Shown here one piece after another: positions 34,457 through 42,414 of a DNA stretch of 64,000 bases. This DNA is from Agaricicola taiwanensis (GTDB lineage Bacteria > Pseudomonadota > Alphaproteobacteria > Rhizobiales > Methylopilaceae): positions 558,001 through 622,000 of the forward strand of contig NZ_BMCP01000001.1 of the NCBI RefSeq assembly GCF_014635245.1. Direction: 5' to 3'. The notes beneath the pieces are model-generated. The model did not search any database. It worked only from the letters and a program-made list of their open reading frames with translations, and had not been told where the DNA came from. A program made the position numbers and the translations under genes. Position 1 is the stretch's first letter; each line of letters begins with the position of its first letter.

Positions 34457-35992
34457 ATGAACGTTCATCAATCCCACGAAACCGTCGCCGGCGATGCATT
34501 GGCCATCCTGGAGCGGCTGGGCGTTCCTGCGTCCGCTTTGGGTGACAAGGGGCTCGCCGCCCGCTCGCCTATCGATGGGAAGCTCGTTGGCCATGTGGTG
34601 GAAAACAGCGCCGAAGAGATGACCGCCGCGATCGGCAAGGCCCATGCGGCTTATATGGCCTGGCGCCAGGTGCCGCCGCCGCGCCGGGGTGAGCTGGTGC
34701 GCCTTCTCGGCGACGAATTGCGCGCGGCGAAGGAAGACCTGGGCCGGCTGGTCACGCTCGAAGCCGGAAAAATCCTCTCGGAAGGTCTGGGCGAAGTTCA
34801 GGAGATGATCGACATCTGCGATTTCGCGGTCGGTATGTCGCGGCAGCTCTATGGCCTCACCATCGCCACCGAACGTTCCGGTCATCGGATGATGGAAACC
34901 TGGCATCCGGCTGGCGTGTGCGGCATCATCACGGCCTTCAACTTTCCCGTGGCGGTCTGGTCGTGGAATGCCGCGCTGGCGCTCGTCTGCGGTGACAGCG
35001 TGATCTGGAAGCCGTCTGAAAAGGCACCTCTGACGGCGCTGGCGGTCCAGGCAATTTTCGATCGGGCGGCAGCACGCTTCGGCGATGCCCCGGACGGACT
35101 TGCCCTGCTGCTGCAGGGCGGCCGCGCGCTCGGAGAGACGCTGGTGGACGATCATCGCGTCGCCATCGTCTCGGCAACCGGCTCCACCCGCATGGGCCGC
35201 GAAGTGGGGCCGCGTGTCGCTGCCCGCTTCGGGCGCTCGATTCTGGAGCTCGGCGGCAATAATGCCGCCATCGTCGCCCCTACCGCCGATCTCGATCTTG
35301 CCCTTCGTGGCATCGCCTTTGCCGCCATGGGCACCGCAGGTCAGCGCTGCACCTCGCTGCGCCGCCTCTTCATCCATGAAAGCGTGGCCGACAGCTTCGT
35401 GGCGAAGCTCGCCAGGGTTTACGGCTCCGTTGCCATCGGGGACCCGCGCGACAGGGGCACACTGATCGGCCCGCTGATCGACAAGGCCGCCTTCGACAAC
35501 ATGGAGGCGGCGCTGGCCGAGGCAAGGTCGCTCGGCGGCACCGTGCACGGCGGCGGCCGCGCCCGTGAGGATCTCGGGGAGGCCGCCTTCTACGCGCGTC
35601 CGGCGGTGGTGGAGATGCCGGATCAGGCAGGCCCCGTGCTGCGAGAGACCTTCGCTCCGATCCTCTACGTCATGCGCTACACGGATCTTGAAGAGGTGAT
35701 CACCTCGCACAACGCGGTGCCGCAGGGGTTGGCATCATCGATCTTCACACTGGATCTGCGCGAGGCGGAGACCTTCATGTCGGCTGCCGGCTCCGACTGC
35801 GGCATCGTCAACGTCAATATCGGACCGTCGGGAGCCGAAATAGGCGGCGCCTTTGGCGGTGAAAAGGAGACGGGCGGGGGCCGTGAATCCGGCTCCGATG
35901 CCTGGCGCGGCTATATGCGTCGCGCCACCAACACCATCAACTATTCGCGCGCCTTGCCGCTGGCCCAGGGCGTCACCTTCGACATTGGGTGA
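34457..35992 (+). CDS. aldehyde dehydrogenase, ALDH7/AmaB-like
   Basis: 511 residues. Catalytic Cys298 in GTAGQRCTSLRR and Glu264 in ILELGGNNAAIV. The C-terminal blocks GIVNVNIGPSGAEIGGAFGG and GRESGSDAWRGYMRRATNTI are typical of the ALDH7 branch, which includes piperideine-6-carboxylate (aminoadipate semialdehyde) dehydrogenases. It oxidises a semialdehyde with NAD(P). In this operon the aldehyde may come from a compound imported by the Tct system. Ribosome site TGAGGAG; the next start lies two bases after its stop. Confidence 0.9.
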   Translation: MNVHQSHETVAGDALAILERLGVPASALGDKGLAARSPIDGKLVGHVVENSAEEMTAAIGKAHAAYMAWRQVPPPRRGELVRLLGDELRAAKEDLGRLVTLEAGKILSEGLGEVQEMIDICDFAVGMSRQLYGLTIATERSGHRMMETWHPAGVCGIITAFNFPVAVWSWNAALALVCGDSVIWKPSEKAPLTALAVQAIFDRAAARFGDAPDGLALLLQGGRALGETLVDDHRVAIVSATGSTRMGREVGPRVAARFGRSILELGGNNAAIVAPTADLDLALRGIAFAAMGTAGQRCTSLRRLFIHESVADSFVAKLARVYGSVAIGDPRDRGTLIGPLIDKAAFDNMEAALAEARSLGGTVHGGGRAREDLGEAAFYARPAVVEMPDQAGPVLRETFAPILYVMRYTDLEEVITSHNAVPQGLASSIFTLDLREAETFMSAAGSDCGIVNVNIGPSGAEIGGAFGGEKETGGGRESGSDAWRGYMRRATNTINYSRALPLAQGVTFDIG

Positions 35993-35993
35993 G

Positions 35994-36725
35994 ATGGAGA
36001 TGGGCGAGGCGCCAATCCGCCGCTTCGGCGTCCTGTTTCCACCGGGCAATGTCGCCATGGAACGCGAGCTTCCACCCCTTCTGCCCGAGGAGGTGGCGAT
36101 GCATTGCAACCGCCTCTCGCGGCCGGACTCTTCGCTGTCGGAAGCCTCGCTTCTCGCCATGGAGGCCTCGGTGGATCGTGCGGCATCCGATCTCGCCCAG
36201 ACACAGCCCGAGGTCATCGTCTACGGCTGCACCAGTGGCAGTTTCCTTGGCGAGGACGACGGTGCCATAGCTCGCAAGATCACCGCGCTTACGGGCATTC
36301 CGGCCGTGACCACCGCCACCTCCGTCTGGCAGGCCATGCGTGCCCTCGCCATGGCACGCGTCTATATGATCACGCCCTATCCGGACGAGCTTAACCGGCA
36401 GGAGGCGGATTTTCTCAGGCACCACGGCATCGAAGTCGCGGCCTGGGACAGCTTCCAGTGCCGCAACAGCGAGGAAATTCGCCGCGTGCCATCGCGTGAG
36501 GTTTCGACCCTGGCCATGTCTCACGCGAGGGAGATCTCAGCATGCGATGGTCTCTTCATCAGCTGCACCCAGCTCCATACGCTGGATCAGATCGAGCGTC
36601 TGGAGCGGGAGCTGAATGTCCCGGTCGTGACATCGAACCAGGCCTCGCTGTGGGCGGCTTTGACCCGAATGAAGATCGACGTCACCGGCATCAGCGCCGG
36701 ACGTTTGTTCAAGGCAGCGGCCTGA
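35994..36725 (+). CDS. maleate isomerase-like Asp/Glu racemase family protein
   Basis: 243 residues from the ATG at 35994 (an ATG at 36000 is equally possible). Two catalytic-type cysteines are present: Cys79 in VIVYGCTSGSF and Cys191 in LFISCTQLH, at the spacing found in maleate isomerase and arylmalonate decarboxylase relatives. Maleate isomerase turns maleate into fumarate without cofactor. Combined with the ALDH and a carboxylate importer it suggests a route ending in a C4 diacid. Racemase or decarboxylase activity cannot be excluded. Confidence 0.82.
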   Translation: MEMGEAPIRRFGVLFPPGNVAMERELPPLLPEEVAMHCNRLSRPDSSLSEASLLAMEASVDRAASDLAQTQPEVIVYGCTSGSFLGEDDGAIARKITALTGIPAVTTATSVWQAMRALAMARVYMITPYPDELNRQEADFLRHHGIEVAAWDSFQCRNSEEIRRVPSREVSTLAMSHAREISACDGLFISCTQLHTLDQIERLERELNVPVVTSNQASLWAALTRMKIDVTGISAGRLFKAAA

Positions 36726-36746
36726 AGCGCGTAGAGGGGACCGACC

Positions 36747-37055
36747 ATGTGTGGCTTCTATGCCTATGAGGATGGCAACAAATACCGCCCGCTGATCCCG
36801 CCATCGCCGGCGCTCGCGGCTCGCACACGTCTGGTCGAGGCAGGCATGACCGGTGATCCGGTGCCTGAAGCCGCGTGGGACACGTTCTTCAAGCCGACCT
36901 GTGGCGCCATCCCCATGGATCATTTTCAGCGGATGTTCCAGGCAAGGCGGCTTGCGGTCGCCTATCTCGCCGTGCAGGCGCCGGTACGGCGGCCGCAACG
37001 GCACGCTTCATCCTTTCGGTGCGCCGAGGGAGATGAGGTCTCGGCAGGCCTATAG
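36747..37055 (+). CDS. unknown 102-residue protein
   Basis: Begins MCGFYAYEDGNKYRPLIPP with AGAGGGG upstream, 21 bp after the isomerase stop. About residues 1-75 look like a compact protein; after LAVQAP the sequence turns basic and low-complexity, which may mark a frameshift near 36975 or a natural tail. The MCG start recalls Ntn-type amidotransferases but nothing else matches. Ends just before the convergent DctP gene. Real gene likely, function unknown. Confidence 0.5.
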   Translation: MCGFYAYEDGNKYRPLIPPSPALAARTRLVEAGMTGDPVPEAAWDTFFKPTCGAIPMDHFQRMFQARRLAVAYLAVQAPVRRPQRHASSFRCAEGDEVSAGL

Positions 37056-37072
37056 CCGGCCGCTCCACCCGA

Positions 37073-38080
37073 TCAACGATATTTGTCGGTGATCTCGATC
37101 AGCTTTGCCATCACGTCCTTGCCGACGAGCTCGGTGCCGAGCGTGTCCCATAGGGGCTTTACCGCGGTGACCCAGGCTTTGCGCTGTTCAGGTGTCAGCT
37201 CATGGATGGTCGCGCCGCCGGCGGTCATGGTGGCGCGCGCCTCACGGTTTTCTTCCGCGGTGTTCTCCCAGTTCCACTTGGTCGCTTCAGCCATGGCCGC
37301 CTTCAAGGTGTCCCGCACCTTGGGATCAAGCCCGTCCCACCAGGCCTTGTTGGTCGCCACGATGTAGAAATCCCAGATGTACTCCGTGCGCGTGATCTGC
37401 TTGGCGGTCTCATACATATGGCTGGCCGCCCAGGCGTGCGGCACCGGCTCCACGGCATCGATCACGCCCTGGCGCAGTGCGGTCGGCACCTCGCCCCAGG
37501 ACATGGTGGTTACATTGGCGCCAAGCAGCTTGAAGGTGTCGACATAGTTGCGGCCGGGCGGGACGCGGATCTTGAGGCCCTTGACGTCTTCCGGCACCAG
37601 AACCGGCTTGGACCCGGTGCGGCCGATGTCGCGAGGGCCGTTGAGCCAGACCCCCAAGGGTTCGATGCCCTTGGCGCGCATGTCGTCGAACAGGGCGCCG
37701 CCCAGTTCAGGATCCTCCATGACCTCTTTGATCGCCTCGGGAGAGGGCATGAGGTAGGGCAGCACCAGAACGGACAGCTTGGGGAAGGTGCCGCTATAGA
37801 CGCCGACCACCGGCGAGATGAACTGGAGGGCGCCCAGCTGCAGCGCCTGGACCATCGTCTTCTGGTCATAAAGCGCCTCGCCGTGGGAGACCTCGATCGT
37901 CACCTCATCAGGCAGACGTTCCTCGACCAGCTTCTTGAACAGGTCCCACGTCTGGCCCTTCACCGTGTTCTGCTGGATGTCGTTGAGGGCTGTCGCCTTG
38001 GTCTGCGCCTGTGCCGCGCCGGTGGACGCAACGGAAGCCGCGATGACCAGGCTCGCCAGGCAGGATGTTAGACGCCGCAT
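37073..38080 (-). CDS. dctP: TRAP transporter substrate-binding protein (DctP)
   Basis: 335 residues from the ATG at 38080, preceded by GGGGAGA; a 38-codon extension upstream overlaps dctM sequence and is rejected. Signal peptide LASLVIAASVASTGAAQAQ. DctP features: the KIRVPPGRNYVDTFKLLGAN segment, MSWGEVPTALRQGVIDAVEP (ligand Arg is expected near KIRVPP) and the C-terminal helix pair. Last gene of the leftward TRAP operon. Substrate unknown, probably a carboxylate. Confidence 0.92.
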   Translation of the reverse strand: MRRLTSCLASLVIAASVASTGAAQAQTKATALNDIQQNTVKGQTWDLFKKLVEERLPDEVTIEVSHGEALYDQKTMVQALQLGALQFISPVVGVYSGTFPKLSVLVLPYLMPSPEAIKEVMEDPELGGALFDDMRAKGIEPLGVWLNGPRDIGRTGSKPVLVPEDVKGLKIRVPPGRNYVDTFKLLGANVTTMSWGEVPTALRQGVIDAVEPVPHAWAASHMYETAKQITRTEYIWDFYIVATNKAWWDGLDPKVRDTLKAAMAEATKWNWENTAEENREARATMTAGGATIHELTPEQRKAWVTAVKPLWDTLGTELVGKDVMAKLIEITDKYR

Positions 38081-38106
38081 ATCAGTCTCCCCTTTTTCTT
38101 TGTTGT

Positions 38107-39429
38107 TCAATCCACCATCAGTGACGGCAGGAACGTGCTTATGATCGGCAGGTAGGTCGTCAGGATCAGCATCGTCAGCGTAACACAGGCCCATGGCAAA
38201 ACGGCCACGATGACCCTCGCCAGAGGCACCCCTGAAATTGTGCTGGCGACGAAAAGGTTCAGCCCCACCGGAGGAGTGAGAAGCCCCAGTTCGATGTTCA
38301 CGACCACCATGATGCCGAAGTGGATGGGATCAACACCCAGTGCCTTTGCCGCCGGAAACAGCACCGGCATGAACATCAGGATCATGGGCACGCCGTCGAG
38401 GAACATGCCGGCCACGATGAGGATAAGGTTCACCAGCAGCAGGAACGCCCACACGGGCATGTCCATGCTCACGAGCCAGTTCGCAAGCGCCGTGGGTACG
38501 CCCTGCTGCGCCAGGAAAAAGCCGAACAGGACGGCATTGGTGACGATCCAGAACACCATGCCCACGCGGGGCGTCACCGTCAGGACCGTCGAGACGAGAG
38601 AGCGCAGGGTGGTCTGGCGATAGATCAACACGCCGATCAGCAGCGCGGCCGTCGCGCACAGCAGGGCGGCTTCCGTGGGCGTAAAGATGGCGCCGCCCTC
38701 GAAGGTCATGCCGCCAAGGCTGAAGGCGGGAAAGCCATAGATGCCGATGACGAGGAACACGGGCAGCATCAGGGCCGGCACCGCAAGTCGGACGGCGCGC
38801 GCCTTCTCGGCAGCTGACATGAATTCGGGCGGTGCGACCGCAAGCTTGCGTGCCAGGAAGCGCGCCATCAGCATCAGCATGGCGCCATAGAGAAGCCCCG
38901 GCAGAATGCCCGCCATGAACAGCTTGGGGATGGAGGTCTCGGTGACGAAGCCATAGAGAATGAGCGGGATGCTGGGCGGAATGAGGATGCCGAGGCCGCC
39001 AGCGGTGGTCACCACGCCGATGGCATAATTGGTGGGATAGCCGTGTTTGGTCAGAGCCGGGATCATGATGGCGCCGACAGCGGCAACGGTGGCCGGACTG
39101 GAACCGGAGATCGCCGCGAAGAACATGCAGGTGAGGACGGCCGTCATGCCGAGCCCGCCGCGAAAGCGGCCGACCAGCATGTTTGCAAGCGCCACCAGGT
39201 GGCGGACAATGCCGCCGGTTTCCATCAGCGCGGCCGCCAGGAAGAAGAACGGCACCGCCATCAGCGTGAAATGATCGAGGTTCGCGTAAAGCTTCTGGCC
39301 GATGATCGGCACCGGCAGCGCGCCCGACCACAGAGAGGCGAGGACCACTGAGCCGCCCAGGGCCACGGCAACAGGTGTGCCGACCAGGAGAAGCACCGCG
39401 AAGGAGGCGAACAGAAAGGCGATGGTCAT
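38107..39429 (-). CDS. dctM: TRAP transporter large permease (DctM)
   Basis: 440 residues, about twelve membrane helices. Typical DctM blocks: LMAVPFFFLAAALMETGGIV, GGLGMTAVLTCMFFAAISGS, and IPLILYGFVTETSIPKLFMA; the end shows PVGLNLFVASTISGVPL. Sodium-driven transport unit. Order HD hydrolase, dctQ, dctM, dctP. Confidence 0.93.
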   Translation of the reverse strand: MTIAFLFASFAVLLLVGTPVAVALGGSVVLASLWSGALPVPIIGQKLYANLDHFTLMAVPFFFLAAALMETGGIVRHLVALANMLVGRFRGGLGMTAVLTCMFFAAISGSSPATVAAVGAIMIPALTKHGYPTNYAIGVVTTAGGLGILIPPSIPLILYGFVTETSIPKLFMAGILPGLLYGAMLMLMARFLARKLAVAPPEFMSAAEKARAVRLAVPALMLPVFLVIGIYGFPAFSLGGMTFEGGAIFTPTEAALLCATAALLIGVLIYRQTTLRSLVSTVLTVTPRVGMVFWIVTNAVLFGFFLAQQGVPTALANWLVSMDMPVWAFLLLVNLILIVAGMFLDGVPMILMFMPVLFPAAKALGVDPIHFGIMVVVNIELGLLTPPVGLNLFVASTISGVPLARVIVAVLPWACVTLTMLILTTYLPIISTFLPSLMVD

Positions 39430-39453
39430 ACGCAGAACTCGCGCTGGGTTCGC

Positions 39454-39942
39454 TTAATCAATGAACTCGACCTTCGCGACCTCGTCTCCGCGCCAGGCAT
39501 GCGGGATGCGCTGGATGTAGCGGATGGAGAAGAGGGCCATGGTCAGGGGCGCGATCGAAAAGATGATCCAGGTCGGGATATGCGCCTCGACCGAGACCAT
39601 GCCCGTCATGTGCAGGAACTGCACATAGAGGAAGGCGGCATAGGCCATGAAGAGGGAATAGGCGAGGGCGATCGTCATCGCGAGCGTGTTTGCATAGCGC
39701 TGGACGGGTGCAGGCAGGCGTTCGGTCAGAACCGTGATGCGGATGTGAATGCCTTCCGCCGCGGCGCGGCTGCCTCCGACCAGCGCCGCCAGGATGGTGA
39801 GGGTCACCAGCGCGATCTCACTCCAGACGAAGCCGGTGTTGAAGACATAGCGCATGACGACCTGCGCCGTTCCAACGGTGAGGGCGCCAAGCATGCCGAT
39901 GAGCATGAGAGCGTCCTCGATCTTGGTGAGAAGCTTGTCCAT
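39454..39942 (-). CDS. dctQ: TRAP transporter small permease (DctQ)
   Basis: 162 residues from the ATG at 39942; the frame extends to 40095 but only through the HD gene. Four membrane helices, with MRYVFNTGFVWSEIALVTLT as family signature. Works with DctM. Unusually, an HD-domain gene lies in the same operon just upstream. Confidence 0.88.
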   Translation of the reverse strand: MDKLLTKIEDALMLIGMLGALTVGTAQVVMRYVFNTGFVWSEIALVTLTILAALVGGSRAAAEGIHIRITVLTERLPAPVQRYANTLAMTIALAYSLFMAYAAFLYVQFLHMTGMVSVEAHIPTWIIFSIAPLTMALFSIRYIQRIPHAWRGDEVAKVEFID

Positions 39943-39967
39943 GTTGCCGTCCTTCGGCTTCCGGATG

Positions 39968-40570
39968 TCAGCCCAGCTCCCAGCGCTGCGCGAAGGACTT
40001 GCCGCCGACAGGAACGATGCCGGCGTCGGAATCGGCAAAATCGGCATAGAACAGATAGGCGGCTTCAACGGATTTGCTGCGGTGGTTGCTGGCATGGGTA
40101 TGCGTCAGCACCAGATGCGCGACATCGAGCGGCAGCTTTTTCTCGAAGATCTTGTGGGTGGCATAGACGGCGTGCTGGATCTTCTCGCCGATCGGGCTCT
40201 TGCGCGCCGGGAGGGCTGGACCGTCGGTTGGCTTGCCCGTGGGATCAGGTTCCACCTCGACGATCTTGCTCACGTCATGCAGCAGGCAGGCTGCGATCAG
40301 GTGGTCGCGGTTATAGGGCGTGCCATGCTCCCGCTCGGCGATTTCGGCCAGCGCCATGGCCATCCGGGTCACCCCGCGGATGTGGCCGAGCAAGGGCCGG
40401 TAACGCTCGTAGTCCAGATTCTTCGGGATATCCTCAAGCCGGTCCCAGGGAGCCTCCCGGGCGACCTCGATCCAGATATCGATCACGCCGCGGCGAAGCG
40501 ACGGATCCTTGATTTCGTTTATCTCAGGAAACAGCCGAGCGATTTCGGCTTCGTCGAGCTCGATGGTCAC
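39968..40570 (-). CDS. HD-domain hydrolase
   Basis: 200 residues. HD metal-binding set: His63 (LLGHIRGV), His98-Asp99 (CLLHDVSK), His133/His139 (QHAVYATHKIF) and Asp177/Asp180 (YADFAD). Such proteins hydrolyse phosphate monoesters or nucleotides, or open certain C-P bonds. It ends 25 bp before dctQ and reads into the TRAP operon, so its substrate may relate to what DctP binds. No subfamily can be named. Confidence 0.82.
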   Translation of the reverse strand: MTIELDEAEIARLFPEINEIKDPSLRRGVIDIWIEVAREAPWDRLEDIPKNLDYERYRPLLGHIRGVTRMAMALAEIAEREHGTPYNRDHLIAACLLHDVSKIVEVEPDPTGKPTDGPALPARKSPIGEKIQHAVYATHKIFEKKLPLDVAHLVLTHTHASNHRSKSVEAAYLFYADFADSDAGIVPVGGKSFAQRWELG

Positions 40571-40736
40571 GCATCCTCCTTCGCGCCGTGCCTCGGGAAG
40601 CGGTCTCCCTCTTTGCTCACAATGTGAAACGGCGGATGCGGTGAACTTTAGGAGGCTCGCGCGTCACTGTCCACGCCAGTCGCGGCAAGTTTGCGAACTG
40701 TGGACAGCCCAGGTGGCCGACGTCGAGAACGCCTGA

Positions 40737-41021
40737 TCAGCCGCTTTTGCCCATCTTCGAAAGCCGCAGCAAAAGCCAGACCGGGAAAACGATCACGGCG
40801 CCCAGCAGGAACCAACGGGTCAGGGTCTCGAGGGCGTCCGAGAAGTTCTCGAACAGCCCGCGGATCATCCGTTTGACGTTCAGTACGATGGAAAAAGCGT
40901 CGAGCCCGAGAACCGAGAGCAGCACACCGATGATGACCGAGAGCAGCACCAGCTTCAGGAGCACCGCAAGCGGCGAGCCGCCGAAGAAGCGGGAAATGGA
41001 ACCGGAGGAGGAAGAGGCCAT
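40737..41021 (-). CDS. DUF6460-like small membrane protein
   Basis: 94 residues from the ATG at 41021. Serine-rich beginning, then FFGGSPLAVLLKLVLLSVII and VLSVLGLDAFSIVLNVKRMI, ending in a second membrane helix WFLLGAVIVFPVWLLLRLSK. Matches the pattern of the small two-helix proteins annotated as DUF6460 in Hyphomicrobiales. Function unknown. The longer frame to 41441 is antisense of the LrgA gene. No -35/-10 is obvious. Confidence 0.7.
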   Translation of the reverse strand: MASSSSGSISRFFGGSPLAVLLKLVLLSVIIGVLLSVLGLDAFSIVLNVKRMIRGLFENFSDALETLTRWFLLGAVIVFPVWLLLRLSKMGKSG

Positions 41022-41142
41022 GCCCGAACGCCCATGATGTAAAAATCGAACCTGCGCCAACATAAGGAGCCATGCGGATGATTGCCAGAGCGCCTGCATG
41101 GGTGCAGACGTGGCGACGTCCGATCTTCGCCTGGAGCCCGCC

Positions 41143-41517
41143 ATGCTGCATGCCGTCGCTGTCCTGCTCGTTGCCCAGCTCGCGGGAGAAATTCTCGTGC
41201 GGCTGTCCGGCATTCCCGTGCCGGGCCCCGTGGTCGGGATGCTCCTGCTGATCATTGGTCTCGTGCTGCGGCAGCATGCGCTCGGCGGTGCCGATGTGGA
41301 GGCGGCGGCAGGCCCTGTCGCCTCCGTGGCGGACACGCTCCTGCGCAACATGTCGCTCATGTTCATCCCGGCCGGCTGCGGCATCATCGAACGTCTTGAT
41401 GATGTGGCTCCCCATGTGCTGGCGCTGATGGTGATCCTCATCGTCTCGACATTCCTGGCCCTTGTCGCGACCGCCTGTACCTTTGTCGCGGTGCGGCGAC
41501 TGACCTCGAGGGGCTGA
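41143..41517 (+). CDS. lrgA: CidA/LrgA family holin-like protein
   Basis: 124 residues from the ATG at 41143, with CTGGAG nine bases before; a start at 41098 would add 15 hydrophilic residues. Four membrane helices with the family stretch VRLSGIPVPGPVVGMLLLII and LRNMSLMFIPAGCGIIE. Forms a two-gene unit with the LrgB gene. LrgAB-type systems have been linked to murein hydrolase control and, more recently, pyruvate or 3-hydroxypropionate transport. Confidence 0.87.
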   Translation: MLHAVAVLLVAQLAGEILVRLSGIPVPGPVVGMLLLIIGLVLRQHALGGADVEAAAGPVASVADTLLRNMSLMFIPAGCGIIERLDDVAPHVLALMVILIVSTFLALVATACTFVAVRRLTSRG

Positions 41518-41522
41518 GACCG

Positions 41523-42239
41523 ATGGAGCTCTCCGGTATCTGGGTCTATCTGTCCGCCACTCCCCTGTTTTGGCTGGTCGTGACGATTTCCGCCTATCTC
41601 CTGGCCGACCGCATCGCGCTGGCGAGCGGCCGGAACCCACTGGTCAATCCCGTGCTCATTTCCATCGTGCTGGTGTCAGCCCTGCTGGTGGCGACCGGCA
41701 CCTCCTATGAGGCCTATTTCAGCGGCGCTCAGTTCGTCCATTTCCTTCTGGGGCCGGCGATCGTCGCCCTGGCGCTGCCGCTTCTGCGTAACCTTCGCGC
41801 CATAAGGGCGAATCTCCTGCCGATGTTGGTGGCGCTTTTGGTGGGAGGGCTTGTCGCCATGATCTCCGCCATCGGCCTTGCGCTTGCCTTCGGGCTTCCC
41901 CACGACATGGTGGCAACATTGGCGCCGAAATCGGTGACGGGGGCGGTTGCCATGGGTGTCGCCGAACAGCTCGGAGGAGATCCCTCGCTGGCCGCAGCCT
42001 TCGTCATCGTCACCGGCGTTATCGGCGCCATCATGGTGACGCCGCTGATGAACGCGCTGGGCATCCGCGATTATGCGGCCCGCGGTTTTGCCGCCGGCCT
42101 TGCCGCACATGGTATCGGCACGGCCAGAGCGCTGCACGTCAACGACGTTGCCGGTGCTTTCGCGGGCATCGCCATGGCGCTGAGCGCGCTTTTCACGGCA
42201 CTGATCGCACCGATCGTCATGGCCGTGGTGGTGGGCTGA
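41523..42239 (+). CDS. lrgB: LrgB family membrane protein
   Basis: 238 residues, about six to seven helices. LrgB signatures: LLADRIALASGRNPLVNPVL near the start, LAPKSVTGAVAMGVAEQLGG and GFAAGLAAHGIGTARALHVN. Begins six bases after the LrgA stop. The 175 bp behind it, up to the GH13 gene, show nothing of note. Confidence 0.9.
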   Translation: MELSGIWVYLSATPLFWLVVTISAYLLADRIALASGRNPLVNPVLISIVLVSALLVATGTSYEAYFSGAQFVHFLLGPAIVALALPLLRNLRAIRANLLPMLVALLVGGLVAMISAIGLALAFGLPHDMVATLAPKSVTGAVAMGVAEQLGGDPSLAAAFVIVTGVIGAIMVTPLMNALGIRDYAARGFAAGLAAHGIGTARALHVNDVAGAFAGIAMALSALFTALIAPIVMAVVVG

Positions 42240-42414
42240 AGGAAGGGATCATGCCACCACGCGTCTACCTGGAGGGTTCGGCCGTATTCCGCGCCGACGC
42301 ACGTCAGTAACCCGCCGGGCGCCGGTCTTTCATGAAACCGATCCATGAATCGCACGTTGCCCTAACGGGCCGGGTGACCGGCAGGTCTCGAAACGCGCGG
42401 AGCATTCAAACGGT

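Noticed and set aside
34364..35710. 448-codon leftward ORF
   Set aside because: Antisense to the aldehyde dehydrogenase.
40648..41640. 330-codon leftward ORF
   Set aside because: Overlaps LrgA and the DUF6460 gene in other frames; charged low-complexity translation.
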